DNA of 38,503 bases. Origin: Arcicella rigui. Lineage in GTDB: Bacteria > Bacteroidota > Bacteroidia > Cytophagales > Spirosomataceae. Below the pieces are notes generated by a model. That model saw nothing but the letters and a program-made list of their open reading frames with translations. It was not told the DNA's origin and did not search any database. The position numbers and the translations under genes are program-made. Location of the stretch: positions 1 through 38,503 of the forward strand of contig NZ_JAYFUM010000034.1 in NCBI RefSeq assembly GCF_034929435.1. Direction: 5' to 3'. Of the stretch, positions 32,667 to 38,503 are shown piece after piece (within the stretch, counting starts at the first letter, position 1; each line of letters begins with the position of its first letter).

Positions 32667-34415
32667 ATGCAGAGAGTAATTATTTTACTAAGTATTATTG
32701 TTTTTTCTCAATCTGTTAGTTTGGCTCAAACTGACTGTACCAATATTGGTTTTGAATTAGGCAATACTTCAGGTTGGACGCTAAGTAGCGGCACATTGAC
32801 CGACGACGGTACAAAAGCCATTTATGGTACAGAAGTATCTGGTGCAAACTACCAAATCACGAGTATTAGCGACGGCAACGATGCGAAGATAACCAAGGAA
32901 AATATTCCGATGGTAGCTTCTGGAAGTAAGTATGCTATCAGGCTTGGGAATACGACTCAGGGCGGAAGTTATGATAGATTGCGAACCTCTTTTATTGTTA
33001 CAGAAGATAATTCTTTGTTTCAATACAAATTTGCGGTTTTACTTCAAAACGACGATAAAGGTCATGCCGATTACCAAAAACCGGGCTTCAATATCCAAAT
33101 CACTGACGATGCAGGCAATCCTTTGTCATGCAGTACTTTTGATGTACAACTTTCTTCGTCGGGTACTGCGGCTAATTTTAGTACACAAAGTTATACAGAC
33201 GGAACAATTGAATACCGCAACTGGACGATTGGAGCTATCAATCTAAAAAATTATATCGGACAAAAAATCAATATTGTAGTTACGGCTCATGGTTGTACAA
33301 AACAAAAGCATTTTGGTTATGCTTATTTCGATGCCCAATGTTTAAAATCAGAAATCACTCCTACGGCTGCTTGTCCTGATGAAGATGGTTTTATGATTTT
33401 GAAAGCTCCCGAAGGTTTTGCCAAATATACTTGGAGTAATGGTGAAACAGGTTCGAGCATTAAAGTAAAGGCAACTTTAGGCGATAGATACACTGTAACT
33501 ATTCTTCCAATCGCAAGTTTGGATGCTTCTTGTGAATTGCAACTTCAATATCAAATCAAGTACCAACACCCCTATCATACCGTAAATGCTACAATTTGTG
33601 AAGGAGAAAGCTATGTAGTAGGAACGAATACTTATAATGCCACGGGGCAATACATTACCAATATTAGTCGTTTTGGTGTTTGCGACAGTACCGTTACACT
33701 CAATCTAACGGTAACGCCATTAACTCGCTACGCACAAAATATCAGGATTTGTGCAGGAAGTAGTTTTAAAGTAGGTTCAGAAACCTACACAAGTTCAGGT
33801 ACTTATACAACTACTATTCCAAGAGCAGGAAAATGTGACAGCATAGTGACAACAACACTAAAAGTACTTGATTTTGAATTAAGCCTTCAAGACCAAGAAT
33901 TCAGTATTATTTCTGGCGAAAGTATTACTTTCAAAGCCATCGTTACGCCCACAGGAAGCTATACTTATAGCTGGAAACCTGAAACAGATTTGGCTTGTGC
34001 TACTTGTGCCGAAACCATTGCTAAACCTTTACAATCCAGACAATACACCATTTACGTAAACAGTACAGAAGGCACTGAATGTCAGCAATCAAAAGTGATT
34101 AATGTAGCCGTAAGAAACTGTGGTATCGTACTGATTCCTGATGCTTTTTCGCCCAATAATGATAACAACAATGATATTTTTATGGTTTATGGTTCTGGTT
34201 GTATCAAGCAAATCAAGCTTTTAAAAATCTTTGATAGATGGGGGGAATTACTCTTTTTAAAGGAAAACTTTCAGCCCTCCGATGCGGCTTATGGCTGGGA
34301 TGGTACTTATAAAGGTTTGCCTTCCGACGCTGGTACTTATGTGTATCAAGTAGAAGTAGAACTCAACAATTTAACTACCTATCAAACAAGTGGTTCAGTC
34401 TTGTTGATACGATAA
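32667..34415 (+). CDS. Secreted protein with T9SS type-B sorting domain
   Basis: This 582-residue protein starts with a signal peptide (QRVIILLSIIVFSQSVSLAQ). An N-terminal jelly-roll-like region (about 25-225) includes NIGFELGNTSGWT and KYAIRLGNTTQGG, resembling carbohydrate- or surface-binding domains. A Cys-rich repeat pair follows: ATICEGESYVVGTNTYNATG and IRICAGSSFKVGSETYTSSG, each ending in a CDS-TVT type strand. The C-terminus has LIPDAFSPNNDNNNDIF, LKIFDRWGELLF and YGWDGTYKGLPSDAGTYVYQ, the gliding-associated type-B T9SS sorting domain. It is therefore exported and anchored at the cell surface. The function is inferred to be adhesion or binding. Confidence 0.88.
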   Translation: MQRVIILLSIIVFSQSVSLAQTDCTNIGFELGNTSGWTLSSGTLTDDGTKAIYGTEVSGANYQITSISDGNDAKITKENIPMVASGSKYAIRLGNTTQGGSYDRLRTSFIVTEDNSLFQYKFAVLLQNDDKGHADYQKPGFNIQITDDAGNPLSCSTFDVQLSSSGTAANFSTQSYTDGTIEYRNWTIGAINLKNYIGQKINIVVTAHGCTKQKHFGYAYFDAQCLKSEITPTAACPDEDGFMILKAPEGFAKYTWSNGETGSSIKVKATLGDRYTVTILPIASLDASCELQLQYQIKYQHPYHTVNATICEGESYVVGTNTYNATGQYITNISRFGVCDSTVTLNLTVTPLTRYAQNIRICAGSSFKVGSETYTSSGTYTTTIPRAGKCDSIVTTTLKVLDFELSLQDQEFSIISGESITFKAIVTPTGSYTYSWKPETDLACATCAETIAKPLQSRQYTIYVNSTEGTECQQSKVINVAVRNCGIVLIPDAFSPNNDNNNDIFMVYGSGCIKQIKLLKIFDRWGELLFLKENFQPSDAAYGWDGTYKGLPSDAGTYVYQVEVELNNLTTYQTSGSVLLIR

Positions 34416-34441
34416 TATATAATCCTGCTTTTTTTAATTTC

Positions 34442-34477
34442 ACTCCTAAGAAAGACAGTTTTCTTAGGAGTTTTTTC
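34442..34477 (+). terminator. Terminator after the secreted T9SS protein gene
   Basis: ACTCCTAAGAAA (34442-34453) pairs with the TTTCTTAGGAGT copy ending at 34471 around a short loop, followed by five Ts. It sits 26 bases after the stop. Confidence 0.9.
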
Positions 34478-34565
34478 TATTTTATGCCCTGATTGAGTAT
34501 TTACAACAATTTTCTCTCTTCAAATACTGTATCAATCCTTTCTTTAATTATCATTCATCAAAAAC

Positions 34566-35633
34566 ATGAAAAAATTATTCCTATCTGGGATAGTTTGTTT
34601 AAAACTATGTTTCGGTTTTGCTCAAACGCCCTCAAAACCTCTCCAATACCATTGTTTTCGTACTCCACAAAGTTTAAAAATCGACGGAAAACTTGATGAA
34701 GCTGCTTGGCAAAAAGCCCAATGGACAGATTTATTCGTGGACATCGAAGGCGATAAAAAACCTTTGCCTTTACAAGCTACCAAAACAAAATTACTTTGGG
34801 ACGATAAGTACTTGTACATCGCCGCAGCTTTAGACGAAAAGCATATTTGGGCTTATCAGAAAGAAAAAGACCAAATCGTTTTCTTGGAAAACGATTTTGA
34901 AATCTTCATCGACCCAGACGGAGATTCACAAAATTATTTTGAATTAGAAATTAATGCCGTAAACAATACTTTTGATTTATTCTTGCCAAAACCTTATCGG
35001 AATGGCGGAAGAGCGTTAATCAATTGGGATATTAAGGGTTTAAAATCTGCTGTTTCTATTGAAGGAACACTCAACAATCCGACAGATACAGACAAGCGTT
35101 GGTTTGCTGAAATTGCCATTCCTTTGTCTTCGCTTGATATGGATAATGTAAAGCCTAAAATTGAAGATTTGTCATTCTGGAGAATCAATTTTTCAAGAGT
35201 TGAATGGGAACATAGCATCGAAAAAGGCAAGTACTCTCGCAAAAAGAAAGCAAGTGGAGACGGTTATTTACCAGAATACAATTGGGTTTGGTCGCCACAA
35301 GGAAAAATCAATATGCACATTCCAGAAAAATGGGGTTATTTAGTTTTTTCAACACAAAATGTTGGCACTAAAAACATTGACTTTACTTTGCCAAAAAGTG
35401 AAACTTTAAAAGAAATCGCTTGGGAAATTTACGAAAAAGAAAAAGAGTACTTCGCTAAAAATCAACAATATACAAGCGATTTAGCACTTTTGAAAATTGA
35501 AAACTTCAAAGATGCTGAGCTTTCAATAGAAGCCACAAAACATACTTTTTTGATTGCTATTAGCGATAAAACCTCAAAAAGTAAAGTATTGCTAAATCAG
35601 GATAGCGTTTTGACGCTTAGTGACAAGCTTTGA
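34566..35633 (+). CDS. Secreted CBM9-like carbohydrate-binding protein
   Basis: The 355-residue protein has a signal peptide (KKLFLSGIVCLKLCFGFAQ) and then a CBM9-like domain over about residues 33-255. Signature blocks are LKIDGKLDEAAWQKAQWTDL, TKLLWDDKYLYIAAALDE, NDFEIFIDPDGDSQNYFELE and WFAEIAIPLSSL. This domain is common in secreted Bacteroidota proteins that bind or process sugars. The C-terminal 100 residues are helical and unassigned. The GHL10-like glycosidase gene follows 201 bases downstream on the same strand, which supports a carbohydrate role. The ATG at 34566 is preceded by an AT-rich leader with no clear ribosome-binding site. Confidence 0.85.
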   Translation: MKKLFLSGIVCLKLCFGFAQTPSKPLQYHCFRTPQSLKIDGKLDEAAWQKAQWTDLFVDIEGDKKPLPLQATKTKLLWDDKYLYIAAALDEKHIWAYQKEKDQIVFLENDFEIFIDPDGDSQNYFELEINAVNNTFDLFLPKPYRNGGRALINWDIKGLKSAVSIEGTLNNPTDTDKRWFAEIAIPLSSLDMDNVKPKIEDLSFWRINFSRVEWEHSIEKGKYSRKKKASGDGYLPEYNWVWSPQGKINMHIPEKWGYLVFSTQNVGTKNIDFTLPKSETLKEIAWEIYEKEKEYFAKNQQYTSDLALLKIENFKDAELSIEATKHTFLIAISDKTSKSKVLLNQDSVLTLSDKL

Positions 35634-35703
35634 GGAAAATATTTTAAAATTTATATTAAGTAATCGTGTATAATTAGTTTTAAAATTTTGCTTTTGGCTG
35701 TAA

Positions 35704-35783
35704 GCTTTAGGCAATAGGCAAAATGTTTATTTTTTACGAAAAAAAGTATTTTTGCTTACTGCTTATAGCCTATTGCTTAAAGC
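35704..35783. repeat. Inverted repeat between the CBM9-like and GHL10-like genes
   Basis: GCTTTAGGCAATAGGC (35704-35719) and GCCTATTGCTTAAAGC (35768-35783) match in reverse complement at 15 of 16 positions. The 48-base spacer also includes a related word, GCTTATAGCC. The region can form a long stem-loop. There is no T-run, so it is not a clear terminator. Confidence 0.7.
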
Positions 35784-35834
35784 ATTACAATTAATTTTGT
35801 TTAATTACTTACTTCAACAATAAACCTTCCATAA

Positions 35835-36917
35835 ATGAAAAAGCGTACTTTCCTCAAACAAATGGGCTTGACGGCTTTAGCGGCTGGTCAAACGCCTCAA
35901 TTGTTGCAAGCCAAACCTTTATTGGCTGAAAAGGCAGATTCAAAACTCAAAAATTGGATTTGGATAAATCCTGACCATAAAGAAAGTGAAGATGTACTAA
36001 CGGCTCGATATAAAAAATTCAAAGCACACGGTATTACAGGTATTTTCTTTGAAGCTGATGACGAAAAACATTTTACCATTGCTAAAAAACAAGGTTTAAG
36101 TACTCATCGCTGGATTTGGACTTTAAATCGTGGAGAAGAAAGCCTTTTGAAAGCTCATCCAGAATGGTACGCCATCAATCGCAAAGGAGAATCTTGTGCT
36201 ACAAATCCGCCTTATGTGGGTTATTATCGCTGGCTTTGTCCTTCCCGTCCAGAAGTAAGAGATTATTTAGAAAATGTAGTAAAAACAGAACTTAGTAAAC
36301 CTTATGTGGACGGTATTCATTTAGATTATGTTCGTTATTGCGATGTAATTTTAGCCGTAAATCTTTGGCAAGTATATGGCATCAAACAAAATCAAGAATT
36401 ACCAGAATATGATTTTTGTTATTGCGAAGTTTGTCAGAAGAAATTTAAAGAATGGAAAGGCATTGATATAAAAAGTGTTGAAAATCCTGACCAAAATTTA
36501 TCTTGGCGAAAATTTCGTTACGATAACGTTACTCGTTTGGTTAATCATCTTGTTAAAACGGCTTCAAGTTTTAAAAAACCTATTTCAGCCGCCGTTTTTC
36601 CTACGCCAGAAGTAGCAAAAAGAATCGTTCGCCAAGACTGGGTAAATTGGAATCTGAACGCTGTTTGTCCGATGATTTATCATAAATTCTATAAAGAAGA
36701 CGTAAATTGGATTGGCGATGCCGTAGAAGAAGGCGTAAAAGCTTTGCATGGTAAATTTCCTTTGTACGCAGGTTTATACTTGCCTGATTTTGATAATCAC
36801 GAAGAAATTACGCAGGGAGTAAAATTAGCACTTAAAAATGGAGCAGCAGGTATTTCTTTATTCGGAAATGTGGACGACAATGTGCTAAAAGCATTTGTAA
36901 AAGGTACACAGGGTTAA
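35835..36917 (+). CDS. GHL10-like putative glycoside hydrolase
   Basis: The 360-residue protein starts with KKRTFLKQMGLTALAAG, a Tat-like signal with Lys-Arg in place of the twin arginines. The mature part looks like a TIM barrel of the GHL10 (glycosyl-hydrolase-like 10) type. NWIWINPDHKE opens it, GITGIFFEADDEKHF follows, and YVDGIHLDYVRYCDV (Asp164) is the characteristic active-site strand. FCYCEVCQKKFKEWKG (Cys195, 197, 200) is a C-x-C-x2-C block common in such enzymes. The substrate is unknown. The CBM9-like gene upstream suggests a two-gene saccharide unit. A terminator follows. Confidence 0.82.
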   Translation: MKKRTFLKQMGLTALAAGQTPQLLQAKPLLAEKADSKLKNWIWINPDHKESEDVLTARYKKFKAHGITGIFFEADDEKHFTIAKKQGLSTHRWIWTLNRGEESLLKAHPEWYAINRKGESCATNPPYVGYYRWLCPSRPEVRDYLENVVKTELSKPYVDGIHLDYVRYCDVILAVNLWQVYGIKQNQELPEYDFCYCEVCQKKFKEWKGIDIKSVENPDQNLSWRKFRYDNVTRLVNHLVKTASSFKKPISAAVFPTPEVAKRIVRQDWVNWNLNAVCPMIYHKFYKEDVNWIGDAVEEGVKALHGKFPLYAGLYLPDFDNHEEITQGVKLALKNGAAGISLFGNVDDNVLKAFVKGTQG

Positions 36918-36950
36918 AATTTCAAGAGTTACAATTAAATAAAATTGATA

Positions 36951-36987
36951 GCCACGTTCATTTGCTAATGAGCGTGGTTTTTTATTT
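36951..36987 (+). terminator. Terminator after the GHL10-like gene
   Basis: GCCACGTTCATT pairs with AATGAGCGTGG (one T-G wobble) around a four-base loop, followed by TTTTTTATTT. It lies 33 bases after the stop. Confidence 0.88.
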
Positions 36988-37040
36988 CAAAACAAAGTTT
37001 CTTTGTAACAAATATCACTGTATTGGTTCAAAAAAATACG

Positions 37041-37048
37041 CACCTTTG
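37041..37048 (+). promoter_or_regulatory. Candidate -7 box upstream of the thioredoxin gene
   Basis: CACCTTTG differs from TAnnTTTG at the first base. A TTG at 37023-37025 lies 15 bases upstream, shorter than the usual -33 spacing. It is 63-70 bases before the ATG. Confidence 0.3.
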
Positions 37049-37110
37049 CGATAGAATATTAGGATGATTTACTCAAATCTTTTCTATACTTGTAATAAAT
37101 TCTCAAAAAA

Positions 37111-37425
37111 ATGGAAACAACAAACAAAAAAGAAACTTTTACAGATATTATCAATGGCGATACTCCCGTTTTGGTAGATTTCTTCGCAGAATGGTGTGGG
37201 CCGTGCAAAACGATGTCGCCAATCCTCAAAGACTTTGCTTCGCAAATGGGCGATAGAGTAAGAGTTATTAAAATTGATGTGGACAAAAGTCCTTCGACAG
37301 CTCAAACTTACAGAATTCAAGGCGTACCAACTTTGATACTTTTTAAAAATGGTAAAATCCTTTGGCGACAATCGGGTGTAGTACAGAAAAACCAGTTAGT
37401 TACGCTGATAAACCAATTAAAATAA
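37111..37425 (+). CDS. Thioredoxin
   Basis: A 104-residue thioredoxin with no signal peptide, so cytoplasmic. The active site is FAEWCGPCKTM with Cys29 and Cys32. The cis-proline loop is GVPTLILFKNG. It reduces protein disulfides, normally recharged by thioredoxin reductase, which is not in this window. The next gene, 62 bases on, is a membrane-anchored rhodanese-thioredoxin protein, suggesting a shared redox role on both sides of the inner membrane. Which thioredoxin paralogue it is cannot be told from the sequence, so no symbol is given. Confidence 0.93.
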   Translation: METTNKKETFTDIINGDTPVLVDFFAEWCGPCKTMSPILKDFASQMGDRVRVIKIDVDKSPSTAQTYRIQGVPTLILFKNGKILWRQSGVVQKNQLVTLINQLK

Positions 37426-37487
37426 TATTAATAAAGAAAATGCTCACTTATTACAAGTGATTGATAATCAAATACTAAAAAACATAC

Positions 37488-38204
37488 ATGAAAAACTTAT
37501 CAATTATAATTTTATTAGCCTTTACCGCACTTTTGAGTAGCTGTGGCAAAAAAAGTGAACAAAACGAAACGTTACTTTCTGCTAAAGATTTTGCAGAAAA
37601 GATTCAAAAAACACCTGATGCCATCATTCTTGATGTAAGAACGCCAGAAGAATTTGAAAATGGGCATCTTAACAATGCTCAAAATATAGATTGGAACGGT
37701 GATGACTTTTCTGGAAAAGTAAAAGCATTTGATAAAAGTAAACCTGTATTTGTTTATTGTTTAAGTGGAGGAAGAAGTGCCTCCGCTGCCAATCAATTGC
37801 GTGCAGAAGGATTCAAACAAGTATATGAACTTGATGGCGGAATTTTAGCTTGGCGAAATGATAATTTACCAGAATCAAATAATGGAAATGCTCCGACAAG
37901 TACCCTCTCAGATAAAGCTTTTCAAGATACCATCAATAAAAACCAAGTTGTTTTAGTGGATGTTTATGCCGAATGGTGTGGCCCATGCAAAAAGATGAAA
38001 CCCATTATTGATGAAATCACGAAAGAACAAGCAGGAAAAGTAACTATCATTCGCATTGATGCAGACCAGAATCCAGAATTGTGTCAGAATCTAAACGTAG
38101 AAGCATTACCTACGCTTTTGCTTTACAAAAATAAAAATCTGGTTTGGTCGAATGTAGGTTTTATGGATAAACCAGAAATTTTAGAAGCTTTGAACAAACA
38201 ATAA
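37488..38204 (+). CDS. Rhodanese-thioredoxin fusion lipoprotein
   Basis: The 238-residue product carries a lipoprotein signal (KNLSIIILLAFTALLSSC, Cys19). A rhodanese domain (about 28-128) has AIILDVRTPEEFENGHL and the active Cys91 in VYCLSGGRSAS. A thioredoxin domain (about 140-238) has AEWCGPCKKM (Cys164 and Cys167) and the cis-proline ALPTLLLYKN. It is a periplasm- or surface-facing protein able to handle persulfides and disulfides. The rhodanese active loop is CLSGGRS, six residues after the Cys, consistent with a sulfurtransferase; the acceptor is unknown. It follows the thioredoxin gene and is followed by a 35-residue membrane protein with one base between them. Confidence 0.9.
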   Translation: MKNLSIIILLAFTALLSSCGKKSEQNETLLSAKDFAEKIQKTPDAIILDVRTPEEFENGHLNNAQNIDWNGDDFSGKVKAFDKSKPVFVYCLSGGRSASAANQLRAEGFKQVYELDGGILAWRNDNLPESNNGNAPTSTLSDKAFQDTINKNQVVLVDVYAEWCGPCKKMKPIIDEITKEQAGKVTIIRIDADQNPELCQNLNVEALPTLLLYKNKNLVWSNVGFMDKPEILEALNKQ

Positions 38205-38205
38205 C

Positions 38206-38313
38206 ATGGAGAAAGTATATTTCGGTATCGTAATGTTTCATCTATTAATAGGTTTTGGCTGGCTGATGCTGATATACAAATTAGAAATCAAGAATAAAAA
38301 CAAAGCTAAATAG
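38206..38313 (+). CDS. 35-residue single-pass membrane protein
   Basis: This short frame starts ATG one base after the stop of the rhodanese-thioredoxin gene. It begins MEKVYFGIVMFHLLIGFGWL, giving one membrane segment of about 20 residues (VYFGIVMFHLLIGFGWLMLIY), then a basic tail (KLEIKNKNKAK). The tight spacing, good hydrophobic segment and positive-inside tail argue for a real small membrane protein of the same transcript. No family is recognised. It may help locate or regulate the redox protein. Confidence 0.55.
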   Translation: MEKVYFGIVMFHLLIGFGWLMLIYKLEIKNKNKAK

Positions 38314-38410
38314 ATAAGTAAGTAATAAAAACAATTTAAGTGACGTTTTTGATTTTTGTAAACAATTGATTATTAGACAAATAAAGGCACCCTCCCTTTA
38401 GTTGTGTAAG

Positions 38411-38456
38411 TTTTGTTGGGGCTTTGATTTTTTAAAAAATCAAAGCCCCAACAAAA
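38411..38456. terminator. 23-bp perfect palindrome, possible bidirectional terminator
   Basis: The left half 38411-38433 (TTTTGTTGGGGCTTTGATTT, then TTT) and its exact reverse complement 38434-38456 meet with no spacer. The GGGGCTTTGATTT core gives a strong stem. It lies 98 bases after the small membrane protein gene and probably closes the redox transcript, although the T-run sits inside the stem. Confidence 0.7.
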
Positions 38457-38503
38457 AACTTTAAATAACTTAGGAACAATAATTGTCATTTTTATGGATA
38501 AGT

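Overview
The window comes from an AT-rich member of the Bacteroidota, most likely a Cytophagales bacterium of the Arcicella/Flectobacillus/Emticicia kind. The grounds are two large proteins with the gliding-associated type-B sorting tail of the type IX secretion system (T9SS), many lipoproteins, a Bat-type VWA/TPR pair, a pyrG-yidC neighbourhood, and promoter -7 boxes of the form TAnnTTTG. The genus is inference. No rRNA, tRNA or CRISPR array was seen.

Layout. Positions 1-4100 (mostly minus strand) are accessory: a lipoprotein gene and a downstream gene that appears split by a REP-associated transposase element (541-1279, inverted repeats of about 70 bp), two unrecognised genes, a phased 21-bp degenerate repeat (2968-3181) and a 26-bp inverted repeat (4029-4085). 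Positions 4425-6281 carry a leucine-rich-repeat lipoprotein and an RluA-type pseudouridine synthase. Positions 6686-12172 hold a plus-strand series: BatB-like VWA protein, BatC-like TPR protein, thiolase, purC, a STAS protein and ribonuclease Z. This runs end-to-end into a 740-residue T9SS cargo protein on the minus strand. After an 824-bp AT-rich spacer come gltB-gltD (glutamate synthase), a LytS-type histidine kinase, hisS, convergent pgi, then pyrG and yidC. Positions 30177-38313 hold a hydrolase/outer-membrane-protein pair, a small lipoprotein, a second T9SS cargo protein, a CBM9-like protein with a GHL10-like glycosidase, and a thiol-redox group (thioredoxin, rhodanese-thioredoxin lipoprotein, 35-residue membrane protein).

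How the genes work together. Most of the centre is housekeeping: nitrogen assimilation (gltBD), CTP and purine synthesis (pyrG, purC), tRNA charging and maturation (hisS, rnz), sugar-phosphate metabolism (pgi) and membrane-protein insertion (yidC). Accessory content is mainly cell-surface: lipoproteins, secreted adhesin-like proteins, carbohydrate-active candidates and extracytoplasmic redox proteins.

No complete defence or otherwise clearly new multi-gene system is evident. The strongest leads are the transposase-split gene, the 21-bp phased repeat, the STAS protein with an altered phosphoacceptor site, and a set of unrelated inverted repeats in intergenic gaps.
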